A stretch of 64,000 nucleotides of DNA, taken from contig JAWWOO010000016.1 of NCBI GenBank assembly GCA_033851545.1, forward strand, positions 1-64,000, written 5' to 3'. This DNA is from JAWWOL01 sp033851545. GTDB taxonomy: Bacteria; Actinomycetota; Actinomycetes; JAWWOL01. The notes under the pieces are model-generated. The model did not search any database. It was given only the letters and a program-made list of their open reading frames with translations, and was not told where the DNA came from. The position numbers and the translations under genes were made by a program. Positions 54,105-62,839 of the stretch are shown here, in pieces (position 1 is the first letter of the stretch; every line of letters starts with the position of its first letter).

Positions 54105-55685
54105 TCAGCGTTCGCTGTCGGGTCGGTAGTCCCAGGGTTTGGTGGTGTAGGTGCGGCCGAGGGGGGTGGTGCAGTGCAGGGTGCCGTCGGGGTCTTGCCG
54201 GGTGTGGTAGTGGCCGTGGGTTTTGGCCCGGTGGGTGTACCGGCACAGGGAGGCGAGGTTGCGAGCGGACGTGGATCCGCCTTGGTCGTCGGCCTGGTCG
54301 GGGACATCGTCCAGCTCGGGGACGTCGTTCTGCTCGGGGACGTCGTCGGGCACCTGGTCGTCGTCCCGTTCGGAGACGGTCTTCTGCTCGGAGTGGTCCC
54401 GTTCGGGGACGGCTTTCTGTTCGGGGACGGCTTTCTGTTCGGGGACGTCGTTCTGCTCGGAGTCGCGCTCGTGTTCGTGGTGTCGGAAGGGTTGGGTGTG
54501 GTCGAGGTCGCAGTGCTCGGCGGGTTGGGTGCAGCCGGGGAACCGGCAGTGCCGGTCCCGGGCTCGGGTGTAGGTGTCGAGGTCTTTGGGTGGTCGGTAG
54601 CTGCGGGTGTGGTAGTCGAGGAGGTGTCCGTCGACTGGGTGGTAGATCATCCGTTGGAACTCGCTGTCGGTGGCCAGCTGGCGGGCCATCTCGGCTGGGA
54701 TCTTGCCGTAGCCGGCCAGTTCCCCGGTGTCCTGGCGCAGCCCGAGCAGGGTGGGCAGCGAGATCAGCAGCCGGGTGATCACCTTGGGGGTCAGTGGGGT
54801 GGTCGGGTCGCCGGGGGGGGAGCCGAGCACACAGCCGATCAACGCATCGGCCATCCGCTCGTCGACGTTCCGGTCGTCGCCCGGGTCCGGGCTTTCGACC
54901 GTCGCGGCCCGCTGCAGGTGTTGCTGGATGGCGACTGCTTCGACGGGCGGGAGGTAGGCATACATCAGGACCAGCCCGTCGGTGCCGCGGTGGTCGAAGC
55001 CGACCCGGCGGGTTTTGCGGTTCTTGGCGAACATCCGCACCCCCCAGTCCGGGTCGACCCTGCGGGCGGCGTCCCGCACCGCGGTGCGCAGCTCCGCCCC
55101 GGTCAACCCGGCGGCGTGGGGCAGGATGTCCGCCTCGACCTGGGCGGCCAGCTCCGGGGGCAGGGTGGTCAGGGTCTGCAGCATCAGCCACACCCGGTAG
55201 CCGTCGATCCGCCCCTGGGCGAGCAGCTGCTGGGTGGCGGTGAAGGTGGAGCCCATCAGCCGGGCGTGCCGGATCCGCCCGGCCGCGTGACCGACCGTGA
55301 CATGCAGCGCGGCGGCCAGCTCCAGCGGGGCGAACTCGTCGGACCGGGCCGCCTGCCTGTCCTGCGGGTCTGGGTCCGGGCCGACCAGGTCGAGCAGCGC
55401 GGCTTGTTCCGCGGCGGTCGTCCAGGCCAGCTGCGGCTGCCACAGCTGCACCACGGTGAGTTTCTGCTCGTCGGTCAGCGGCTGCCCGCGCAACGACACC
55501 AGCAGCCGGGCCGCCTCCGGCCCGGGGCCGGCCGCGCTGATCGCCAGCAGGGTTTCCTCCACCGACAGCGGACCCAGCTCGGCCATTTCGGCGCACTGCT
55601 CCGGGCAGCCCACGGTGTCCGTCTCGGACACGGCGTCCAGCCACCACGGGGCCCCAGCCCAATCGGTGGCGGTGACGTCGTCCAT
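54105..55685 (-). CDS. DUF222-HNH endonuclease family protein with hexapeptide insertion
   Basis: 526 aa. The N-terminal DUF222 ('13E12' repeat) domain covers about 30-330 (LTDEQKLTVVQLWQPQ, ARLMGSTFTATQQLLAQGRIDGYR, EADILPHAAGLTGAELRTAVRD). The HNH site follows: CRFPGCTQPAEHCDLDH (380-396) and NLASLCRYTHRAKTHG (476-491), so metal Cys and His residues remain. Between them lie 65 residues (404-468) of repeated VPEQ-type hexapeptides, where the family normally has a short loop. These genes occur in many copies in actinobacteria; function unproven. The 243 bases between its stop and the sigma gene show no gene. Confidence 0.88.
   Translation of the reverse strand: MDDVTATDWAGAPWWLDAVSETDTVGCPEQCAEMAELGPLSVEETLLAISAAGPGPEAARLLVSLRGQPLTDEQKLTVVQLWQPQLAWTTAAEQAALLDLVGPDPDPQDRQAARSDEFAPLELAAALHVTVGHAAGRIRHARLMGSTFTATQQLLAQGRIDGYRVWLMLQTLTTLPPELAAQVEADILPHAAGLTGAELRTAVRDAARRVDPDWGVRMFAKNRKTRRVGFDHRGTDGLVLMYAYLPPVEAVAIQQHLQRAATVESPDPGDDRNVDERMADALIGCVLGSPPGDPTTPLTPKVITRLLISLPTLLGLRQDTGELAGYGKIPAEMARQLATDSEFQRMIYHPVDGHLLDYHTRSYRPPKDLDTYTRARDRHCRFPGCTQPAEHCDLDHTQPFRHHEHERDSEQNDVPEQKAVPEQKAVPERDHSEQKTVSERDDDQVPDDVPEQNDVPELDDVPDQADDQGGSTSARNLASLCRYTHRAKTHGHYHTRQDPDGTLHCTTPLGRTYTTKPWDYRPDSER
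54282..54476 (-). repeat. 18-bp period tandem repeat inside the HNH gene
   Basis: The coding strand carries imperfect 18-bp units that translate as VPEQKA, VPEQKA, VPERDH, and later DVPEQN, DVPELD, DVPDQA. The exact duplication ctttctgttcggggacgg recurs at about 54414-54449 on the plus strand. All length changes keep the reading frame. Slippage is the probable cause. Confidence 0.75.
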
Positions 55686-55796
55686 GAAAAGAACAGTAGA
55701 GCAGGGGTACGACAGTTTCCGGACCCAGACGGCACATCCCCTGAAAACATTGAAGAATTTTCGGGAGACTCCCGTCCCCCGCCGGGACCGGCGACG

Positions 55797-56618
55797 CTAG
55801 TCCTTCGGCCTGAAGGTCTTAGCCCGCTCGCCGAAGACGGAGGCATCGGTCTCCCACCAGGGCCTCATCAGCTCGCCCGGGTTGGCCAGGTCGTGCGCTG
55901 GGCCGTGCGCATCGAGACGCGCATCGATGACGGCAGCGTGTCGTGCGTCAGCCCGCACCCATTGGTAGACAAGTGCTGCCAGGAAAGGGATGTCGAGGAT
56001 CTCAGCAATCACCCAGAGCACCTCACCGCCACGCACCTGCGAGGCGTGGGCTGCTGTTGCCGAGTGGTGAGCGAGGAAGACGCTCGGGGCAAGGAGGTCC
56101 TGCCGGATGGTGATGACGATGCCCGGGATGGCGTCGAGGAGCAGCTCGAGGAAGGCGACCAGGATCAGTGCCGGATAGGCGCTTGCCTCGAGACCACGGG
56201 TGCGCACGGCCGGTGCGCAGAAGAGGAACCCGGCACCGAGAAGGGCCAGATGCCCCGGCTGGAAAAGGTAGCCGTGGCTGAGGGAGAGGCGCAGCCAGGG
56301 GGTCAGGAACCAGGCGAGGGTGACGACGCAGGCGAGTACGGGCCCGACCAGGCTGAGCAGCTTGTGTGTCCTCGGCTCACTGTGAGCGCCCAACGCCAGC
56401 AGCATCGGGGCGGCGAAGAACAACAACGTGAACTGGATCGTGGTTGCCAGGAAGGTGCGCCGCGGGTCCCCGCCGAGGTGCCCGAACACCGCGAGGGCCA
56501 CCACCGCCACTCCGCCGAACCAGGCCAGCCGCCGCCAGGTTCCGTACGAGCCGAGGCTCCGGAGCGGCAGCGCCACCAGCGCCACCACGATCACCAGGTC
56601 CAGCACGCCGAACGTCAC
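55797..56618 (-). CDS. ctaG: Cytochrome c oxidase assembly factor CtaG family membrane protein
   Basis: 273 aa, about seven membrane helices. Family features: TIQFTLLFFAAPMLLALGAH, GHLALLGAGFLFCAPAV, LDAIPGIVITIRQDLLAP and the Met/His-poor GGEVLWVIAEILDIPFLAALVYQWVRAD near the end (shortened). CtaG-type proteins (caa3 assembly, DUF1404-like) help insert copper into the oxidase. The Met/His copper ligands are fewer than in Bacillus CtaG, so copper handling is inferred. Separate from the VWA/AAA pair upstream by 22 bases. Confidence 0.8.
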   Translation of the reverse strand: MTFGVLDLVIVVALVALPLRSLGSYGTWRRLAWFGGVAVVALAVFGHLGGDPRRTFLATTIQFTLLFFAAPMLLALGAHSEPRTHKLLSLVGPVLACVVTLAWFLTPWLRLSLSHGYLFQPGHLALLGAGFLFCAPAVRTRGLEASAYPALILVAFLELLLDAIPGIVITIRQDLLAPSVFLAHHSATAAHASQVRGGEVLWVIAEILDIPFLAALVYQWVRADARHAAVIDARLDAHGPAHDLANPGELMRPWWETDASVFGERAKTFRPKD

Positions 56619-56640
56619 ACCGCCCAGGCTAGAGGGAGCG

Positions 56641-58623
56641 TCAGCGGCGGCCTTTGCGGGCTCTCATGTAGTCGCTCACCACGTAGTCGCCCAGCGCCTC
56701 GACCGAGGGTGAGAAGACCCGGCCGCCGTTGCGTTGCGCCAGCGACTCGACGAAGCGGATCAGCCGCGGCTCGTCGTCGAGCATGAACACGTTGATCGTG
56801 GCGCCGAACCGGGTCAGCTTCTCCACCTCGGCCATCGTGAGCTCGAGGGTCTCCTGCAGCGGCGGCCAGGCGAACTCGGCCCGGCCGTTGGGCAGCAGGT
56901 GGGCCGTCGGCTCGCCGTCGGTGACCACCAGCACCACCGGCTCGGCGTCGCGGTGCTTGTTGAGGTGCCGTTGCGCAAGCATGAGCCCGTGCTGCAGGTT
57001 GGTGCCCTGCACCATGTCCCAGGACAGCCCGGCCAGCTCCTCGGGCCGCAAACGCCTTGCGTAGTCGGAGAACCCGATGATCTCGATGGCGTCCTGCGGG
57101 TAGCGGGTCGTCACCAGCGAGTGCAGGGCGAGGGCTGTCGACTTGGCCGCGCCCCACGTGCCGCGCAGGGCCATGGAGTAGGACAGGTCGACCAGCAGCG
57201 CGACGGCGGCGGTCGTGCGGCGCTCGGTCTCCACGATCTCGAAGTCGTCGACTGACAGCTTGATCGCCCGCTGCCCCGGCACGAGGGGGCCGGCGCGCAG
57301 GACGGCGTTGCGGACGGTACGAACCACGTCGAGCGGCTGCTCGTCGCCGAACCGCCACGCCCGGGAGGCGCCGGTCAGCTCGCCCGCCGAACCGGCGTCG
57401 GCGACGTCATGGTCGCCGCGGCCCGGCGCCGCAAGCCTGGCGAAAACCCGGCGCAAGGCGGTGTCGCCGAGTCGGCGTACACCGCGCGGTGACAGCTCGA
57501 GATTTCCTTCGGTGCGCTTGAGGTAGCCCTGCGCCTCGAGCTCGCGCTCGATCCGGCGCAGCGCCTCGAGGTCGTCGACGGCGTTGCGGCCGAGGGCGCG
57601 CTCGAGCGCTTCGGGGTCGACGTCGTCCAGCGACGCGCCGGCATAGCCCTGGCCCATCGTCGACTCGAGCTCGTCGAGGTCGGCGAGCTCCTCGAGGGCC
57701 GTCACCGCGTCGCCCATGCCCATGCCTTCGCGGCCGTTCATCTGCTCGCGGCCGTTCCAGTCGAGGTCCGGCCGGCGCTCGCGCAGCGCCCGCCCCAGCC
57801 GATCCATCTCGGAGGCCAGTCCCATGTCGCCCATGACCTCGTTCATCAGGTTGGCCAGCTCGGCCCGCTGGTCGGGCGAGAGCGAGGCCATCATGCGCTG
57901 CGCAGCCGCGGAACGGCGGGCGAGGGAATCGATGAGCTCCTCGAGATTGCCTGGTGCGTCAGGGAAGAAGTCGCCGTACTCGGACATGAACTGGTCGAAT
58001 TGCTCCTGCGTGTGCTCACCGCGGGCATCGGCGTCGAGCATGTTGTTGAGCTCGGACATCATGTCCTTGACCCGCGCCATGTCCGGGCTGTCCGGGTCGC
58101 CCGCGGCGCCCTCGAGCGCCTGCTTCATGCCGCGGAACTGCGAGTCGAGCAGCTCACGGCGCAGCAGGTCGCGGATCTGCTCGTACGACTCCCGTGCGGC
58201 CTCGCTGCGCCAGTCGTAGTCGGCCAGCTCCCGTACGGCGCGGGCGGTGTCGCGGGGGAGGGTGTCGAGCTCGGCCTCACGCAGCCGGGCGTCGTCGGAC
58301 GGGTCGGGGAACAGCGCCGCGCGCTCCTGGCCCAAGGCGCGGTCTAGCAGCTCCCTCGCCTCCTGGAGCGTGCCGTCGAGCCGGCCGCGTTGCCGCACCT
58401 CGCGCTGGCGCTTGCGGATCTTGCGCAGCATCTCGTCGAGACCACGCATACCCTGCGGGCCGTTGCGGAGCAGTTGCGAGAGCGCTTCCCGTGGGCTGGA
58501 GCCTTCGAGGATGGCGTCGCCGATCTCGTCGAGCGCCTCGCGGATGTCGTACGGGGGCGCCAGCGGGTCGGGGCCGCCGTGCCACGCCCCGTACCGGTAG
58601 TCCGGCTCGCCCCTGCGGGTCAT
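56641..58623 (-). CDS. VWA-domain protein (chelatase/CoxE-type), partner of the AAA protein
   Basis: 660 aa from ATG 58623, five bases after the AAA gene. The N-terminal half is helical and charged, with many Asp/Glu/Arg and Met-rich segments (REQMNGREGMGMGD). The C-terminal VWA domain (about 460-640) contains the MIDAS start DLSYSM, a T in the TNLQHGL loop and VVTDGEP. Together with the MoxR/ChlI-like ATPase it resembles BchD/BchI and YehL/YehP pairs, which remodel or insert metal into target proteins. Target not evident; CtaG downstream could be coincidental. Confidence 0.85.
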   Translation of the reverse strand: MTRRGEPDYRYGAWHGGPDPLAPPYDIREALDEIGDAILEGSSPREALSQLLRNGPQGMRGLDEMLRKIRKRQREVRQRGRLDGTLQEARELLDRALGQERAALFPDPSDDARLREAELDTLPRDTARAVRELADYDWRSEAARESYEQIRDLLRRELLDSQFRGMKQALEGAAGDPDSPDMARVKDMMSELNNMLDADARGEHTQEQFDQFMSEYGDFFPDAPGNLEELIDSLARRSAAAQRMMASLSPDQRAELANLMNEVMGDMGLASEMDRLGRALRERRPDLDWNGREQMNGREGMGMGDAVTALEELADLDELESTMGQGYAGASLDDVDPEALERALGRNAVDDLEALRRIERELEAQGYLKRTEGNLELSPRGVRRLGDTALRRVFARLAAPGRGDHDVADAGSAGELTGASRAWRFGDEQPLDVVRTVRNAVLRAGPLVPGQRAIKLSVDDFEIVETERRTTAAVALLVDLSYSMALRGTWGAAKSTALALHSLVTTRYPQDAIEIIGFSDYARRLRPEELAGLSWDMVQGTNLQHGLMLAQRHLNKHRDAEPVVLVVTDGEPTAHLLPNGRAEFAWPPLQETLELTMAEVEKLTRFGATINVFMLDDEPRLIRFVESLAQRNGGRVFSPSVEALGDYVVSDYMRARKGRR

Positions 58624-58628
58624 GGCGA

Positions 58629-60092
58629 TCAGCCGCCGTAGACCGTGCGGCCGGGCAGCTCGTCCTTGCTGAGCCGGCGGCTCAGGTGCAGGCCCTCGAG
58701 GGCGAACTCGAGGCCGCTCGCGGCGAGGCCCGGAGAGTCGGCGCCGTCGATGCCGAGCCGCTCGAGCAGCTTGGCCAGGCCCGGCACCGGGCCGACCCGC
58801 CGGAGCAGCTCGGCGGCCGGCACCAGCTCGCCGGTCTCGACCGTCGCCTCGCCCTCGAACTTCGCCTGTACGGCCGACAGGTCGAACCCCCCGAGGCGCG
58901 AGCGGAACGTCTCCGCAGTTGCGCGGCGCAGCAGGTGCGCGAGCACCTCGACCTCGCGGCCCTCCTCGCTTGCCTCGAACTCGACCTTGCCTCGGGCCAC
59001 CGGTACGACAGCCGGCAAGTCGGAAACCCTTGCCACAGCGGACTCTTCGCCGGTCAGGACAGCCCGTCGTACGGCGGACGCCGCCACGGTCTCCGCGGAG
59101 CTGACGGCGAACCGGGCTGAGACGCCCGACCTGGTGTCGACAGCGGGGGACTCCCGTACGAGGCGGGTGAACCGGGCGAGCACCTCCAGCAGGTGATCCG
59201 GAACCTCGGCGGACACGGCATTCTCGCCCCATCCCAGCGCTGCCTCCTGGCGGATGAGCAGCAGCTCGTCCTCGAGCCGCAGCGGGTAATGGGTGCGGAT
59301 CTCGGCGCCGAACCGGTCCTTGAGCGGGGTGATGATCCGGCCGCGGTTGGTGTAGTCCTCGGGGTTGGCACTGGCGACCAGCAGCAGGTCGAGCGGCAGC
59401 CGCAATGCGTAGCCACGCACCTGGATGTCGCGCTCCTCGAGCACGTTGAGCAACGACACCTGGATCCGCTCGGCCAGGTCGGGCAGCTCGTTGAGGCTGA
59501 AGATGCCCCGGTTCGTACGGGGAACCAGGCCGTAGTGCACGGTCTCGGGATCGCCCAGGCGCCGACCCTCGGCCACCTTGATCGGGTCGACGTCACCGAT
59601 CAGGTCACCCACGCTGGTGTCGGGCGTCGCGAGCTTCTCCCCGTACCGGCTCGACCGGTGCTTCCACTCGATCGGCAGGGCGTCGCCGTGCTCGGCCGCG
59701 AGCCGCTGGCAGCGGGTGCAGACCGGTTCGAACGGGTGGTCGTTGATCTCGCAGCCGACGACGACCGGGGTCCACTCGTCGAGCAGCCCGACCAGGGTCC
59801 GGATCAGCCGGGTCTTGCCCTGCCCGCGTTCGCCCAGCAGGACCATGTCGTGCCCGGCGAGCAGCGCCCTCTCAAGCTGGGGCAGCACGGTGTCGGCGAA
59901 GCCGATGATGCCGGGGAACCGGTCCTGACCTGCCGCCATCGCGACGAGGAGGTTGTCCCGGATCTCGGCCTTGACCGACTTCGCGACGTAGCCGGCGGCG
60001 GCGAGCTCACCACGGGTGAGGATCGACGGCGAGGGCTGGCTGGACGGGCTGGGGACTGCGGGGCTGGGGGTGTCGTCGTGGAGGCTCACCAC
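58629..60092 (-). CDS. MoxR/ChlI-like AAA+ ATPase
   Basis: 487 aa, GTG start (60092 or 60089). Walker A GERGQGKTR (about 85-93), Walker B region GIFSLNELPDLAERIQ, sensor ASANPEDYTNRG and KDRFGAEI with arginine finger. A CxxC pair (CTRC, about 125-128) in the segment between could bind zinc. The magnesium-chelatase ChlI-like fold plus downstream VWA partner define a complex that couples ATP hydrolysis to protein or cofactor remodelling. Cytoplasmic. Confidence 0.88.
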   Translation of the reverse strand: MVSLHDDTPSPAVPSPSSQPSPSILTRGELAAAGYVAKSVKAEIRDNLLVAMAAGQDRFPGIIGFADTVLPQLERALLAGHDMVLLGERGQGKTRLIRTLVGLLDEWTPVVVGCEINDHPFEPVCTRCQRLAAEHGDALPIEWKHRSSRYGEKLATPDTSVGDLIGDVDPIKVAEGRRLGDPETVHYGLVPRTNRGIFSLNELPDLAERIQVSLLNVLEERDIQVRGYALRLPLDLLLVASANPEDYTNRGRIITPLKDRFGAEIRTHYPLRLEDELLLIRQEAALGWGENAVSAEVPDHLLEVLARFTRLVRESPAVDTRSGVSARFAVSSAETVAASAVRRAVLTGEESAVARVSDLPAVVPVARGKVEFEASEEGREVEVLAHLLRRATAETFRSRLGGFDLSAVQAKFEGEATVETGELVPAAELLRRVGPVPGLAKLLERLGIDGADSPGLAASGLEFALEGLHLSRRLSKDELPGRTVYGG

Positions 60093-60242
60093 CTCACGCT
60101 ACGCCCGGAGTACGGGTGACAGCACACCAAGGCCGACCCGCTGCGCTAGACGCGAAATCGGGAATACGGTTCCGGACCTTCACGCGCCCTGGCGAGCCTG
60201 GATAGGTTGACCCCACCGAACCGACACCAGTCAGGGAGTGCC

Positions 60243-61100
60243 ATGACGGACGTCGCCTCGCCCATGCCAGACGCGACCGTGCAGGACATCGCCCGGGTGA
60301 ACGCCTCCGGCCGTACCCCGGTGGTCTTCATCCACGGCCTGTGGCTGCTGCCGAGCAGCTGGGACCGGTGGGCCGAGCTGTTCGAGGAGGCCGGGTACGC
60401 GGCGATCACGCCCGGCTGGCCGGACGACCCGGAGACCGTCGCGGAGGCCAACGCGCACCCGGAGGTCTTTGCCGACAAGAGTGTCGGCCAGGTCGCCGAC
60501 CACTACACCGACGTGATCACGCTGCTCGACAAGAAGCCGGCCGTCATCGGGCACTCGTTCGGCGGGCTGCTCACCCAGATGGTCGCAGGGCGCGGCATCG
60601 CCGCTGCATCGGTGGCTATCGACGCGGCGCCGTTCCGCGGAGTCCTGCCGCTGCCCATCACCGCCCTCAGGTCGGCCAGCCCGGTGCTCGGCAACCCGTT
60701 GAACCGGCACCGGGCGATCCCGCTCACCTACGACCAGTTCCGGTACGCCTTTGCCAACGTGGTCACGGAGGACGAGGCCAAGGAGCTGTACGCGACCTTC
60801 GCCGTACCCGCCTCCGGCGAGCCGTTGTTCCAGGCGGCGGCCGCCAACCTCAACCCGTGGACCGAGGTCAAGGTCGACACCGAGAACCCCGACCGCGGGC
60901 CGCTGCTCATCATCTCCGGCGAGAAGGACCACACCGTCCCACGGTCGATCTCCGACGCCGCCTACAACCAGCAGAAGCACAACCTCGGTGTCACCGAGTT
61001 CGTCGAGATCCCGAACCGCGGCCACGCGCTGACCATCGACAGTGGATGGCGTGAGGTTGCCCAGACGTCGCTCGATTTCGTACGACGGTTCGTGCAGTAG
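60243..61100 (+). CDS. Alpha/beta-hydrolase
   Basis: 285 aa from ATG 60243 (GGGAG upstream). Catalytic set: oxyanion-hole HGLWLLPSSW, nucleophile GHSFGG (S105), Asp in SGEKDHTVP and His in NRGHALTID. No signal peptide. Substrate unknown; esterase, lipase or haloalkane-type members share this arrangement. Four bases separate it from the flavoprotein gene downstream. Confidence 0.9.
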   Translation: MTDVASPMPDATVQDIARVNASGRTPVVFIHGLWLLPSSWDRWAELFEEAGYAAITPGWPDDPETVAEANAHPEVFADKSVGQVADHYTDVITLLDKKPAVIGHSFGGLLTQMVAGRGIAAASVAIDAAPFRGVLPLPITALRSASPVLGNPLNRHRAIPLTYDQFRYAFANVVTEDEAKELYATFAVPASGEPLFQAAAANLNPWTEVKVDTENPDRGPLLIISGEKDHTVPRSISDAAYNQQKHNLGVTEFVEIPNRGHALTIDSGWREVAQTSLDFVRRFVQ

Positions 61101-61104
61101 CAGC

Positions 61105-62775
61105 ATGACCGAACCCGCCGTCTCACCTGACGGCTCCGTCGCCTTTCCGGTCCTCGACGACGAGCTGCTGAACCGGCTCCGGTCGTACGGGGTCCCGGAG
61201 GACGTCGAGGTCGGCGACCTCGCCATCACGCCCGGCCAGGTGAGCAGCGGGCTGGTCATCGTCGACAGCGGCGCGGTCGACATCCTGACCGCACCGCCCG
61301 GTGACGAGGTCTCCGAGCTGGTCGTCAGGCACGCGCCGGGCGCGTTCGTCGGCGAGCTCAACCTGCTCACCGGCCAGCGCACCTACGTGACCGGCCGGGT
61401 GTCGGAGGCCGGCCGGATCCACCGGATCTCCGCCGAGGGCTTCCGTCGCTTGATGGACGAGGACCCGGAGCTGTCCGACCTGCTGCTGCGGGCGTTCCTG
61501 GCCCGCCGCGAGCTGTTGCGGGAAGGGCCGGCGGCGCGGTCGATCGAGATCATCGGCAGCAGCCTGTCGGCGGATGCGCTGGCCCTGCGCACCTATGCCG
61601 CCCGGCAGCGGCTGCCGCACCGATGGTTCGACTCCGAAACTGTCGAGGGGCAGGTGCTGATGACCGCCGCCGGGCTGGCCGTCGGCGACCTGCCGGCCGT
61701 GCTCCTGCCGGACCAGGTGCTGCGCCGCACGACGTCGGGGGAGCTGGCCGACCGGATCGGGTTGGCCTACCGCGGGAGTGCCGACCGGGTGGTCGACCTG
61801 ACCGTGATCGGGGCGGGCCCGGCGGGTCTGGCAGCCGCGGTGTACGGGGCCTCGGAGGGGCTGGTCACCGTGCTGCTCGACTCGGTCGCCACGGGCGGGC
61901 AGGCCGCGGCAAGCTCCCGGATCGAGAACTACCTGGGCTTCCCGTCCGGGCTCAGCGGCGCCGACCTGACCGGACGGGCTGCCGTACAGGCGCTGAAGTT
62001 CGGGGCGCAGATCTCCACCCCGTGCCGGGCTGTCGATCTGGCCGTCACGGGCGAGCAGCTGCGGGTGATCCTCGGCGACGGTGTCGAGATCGCCAGCCGG
62101 GCGGTCATCATCGCCAGCGGCGCACGCTACCGGACGTTGCCGCTGGAGCGCTGGTCGGAGTTCGAGGGCGCCGGCATCTACTACGCGGCGACGGAGATCG
62201 AGGCCAGGATCTGTGCCGGCCGCGAGGTGACCGTGCTCGGCGGCGCCAACTCGGCTGGCCAGGCTGCGCTCTACCTTGCCTCTCGCGGCGGTGCGGTGAC
62301 CCTCGTCGCGCGCGGCGCCGACCTGTTCGCGGGGATGTCCTCGTACCTCGCCGACCGGCTGGTGGCCGACCAGCGGATCACCGTACGCACCGGCACCGAG
62401 GTCACCGGCCTGCACGGAGCGGTTGCCCTCGAGGGGGTCACCCTCACCGACCGGGCGACCGCCAGCCGGCAGGACCAGGACTGCTACGGGCTGTTCTGTT
62501 TCATCGGCGCCGAGCCGGCCACCTCCTGGCTGGCCGGGCAGGTCGCCCTCGACGAGGACGGGTTCATCCGTACCGACGTCCAGCTCGACCCGGACGACCT
62601 CGACGGCACCTGGGAGTCGCTCGGCCGGTCCCCGTTGCCGTTCGAGACCAGCGTGCCAGCCGTGTTCGCCGCCGGCGACGTTCGGCACGGCTCGATGAAG
62701 CGGGTCGCTGCTGCCGTCGGGGAGGGCGCCAGCGCCGTCCGGTCGGTGCACCAGGCGATCGGCGCCCGCACCTAA
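61105..62775 (+). CDS. Cyclic-nucleotide-domain flavoprotein, thioredoxin-reductase fold without CxxC
   Basis: 556 aa from ATG 61105. An N-terminal cNMP-binding (CAP_ED-like) domain (about 15-145, APGAFVGELNLLTGQRTYVTGRV) is joined to a small middle domain (150-225) and a two-domain FAD/NADPH reductase: FAD motif VIGAGPAGLAAAVYG (about 231-245), GGQAAASSRIENYLGFP, IIASGARYRTLPL, NADPH motif TVLGGANSAGQAA, and AAGDVRHGSMKRVAAAVGEG. Where TrxR has CATC this protein reads YYAATEIEARIC, so no redox disulfide. It may be a ferredoxin/flavodoxin reductase-like or signal-dependent oxidoreductase. Confidence 0.88.
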   Translation: MTEPAVSPDGSVAFPVLDDELLNRLRSYGVPEDVEVGDLAITPGQVSSGLVIVDSGAVDILTAPPGDEVSELVVRHAPGAFVGELNLLTGQRTYVTGRVSEAGRIHRISAEGFRRLMDEDPELSDLLLRAFLARRELLREGPAARSIEIIGSSLSADALALRTYAARQRLPHRWFDSETVEGQVLMTAAGLAVGDLPAVLLPDQVLRRTTSGELADRIGLAYRGSADRVVDLTVIGAGPAGLAAAVYGASEGLVTVLLDSVATGGQAAASSRIENYLGFPSGLSGADLTGRAAVQALKFGAQISTPCRAVDLAVTGEQLRVILGDGVEIASRAVIIASGARYRTLPLERWSEFEGAGIYYAATEIEARICAGREVTVLGGANSAGQAALYLASRGGAVTLVARGADLFAGMSSYLADRLVADQRITVRTGTEVTGLHGAVALEGVTLTDRATASRQDQDCYGLFCFIGAEPATSWLAGQVALDEDGFIRTDVQLDPDDLDGTWESLGRSPLPFETSVPAVFAAGDVRHGSMKRVAAAVGEGASAVRSVHQAIGART

Positions 62776-62786
62776 ATCGTGCCCTC

Positions 62787-62834
62787 GTTTGTGGAACATC
62801 CTTTGTCCCCAGGCACAGAGGATGTTCCACAAAC
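62787..62834. terminator. Perfectly paired long hairpin between two convergent genes
   Basis: Arms of 20 bases (62787-62806 and 62815-62834) pair at every position, 19 Watson-Crick and one T-G, with an 8-base loop ccccaggc. It fills the 64-bp gap between the convergent flavoprotein and desaturase stops and so reads as a hairpin from either strand. A bidirectional terminator is likely although no T-run follows. The arm has a distinctive sequence (TGTGGAACATCC), which may recur elsewhere. Confidence 0.65.
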
Positions 62835-62839
62835 CGGGG

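Noticed and set aside
54174..56786. 870-codon plus-strand open frame
   Set aside because: Antisense to the HNH and CtaG genes; low-complexity Gly/Val repeats mirror the VPEQ repeat.
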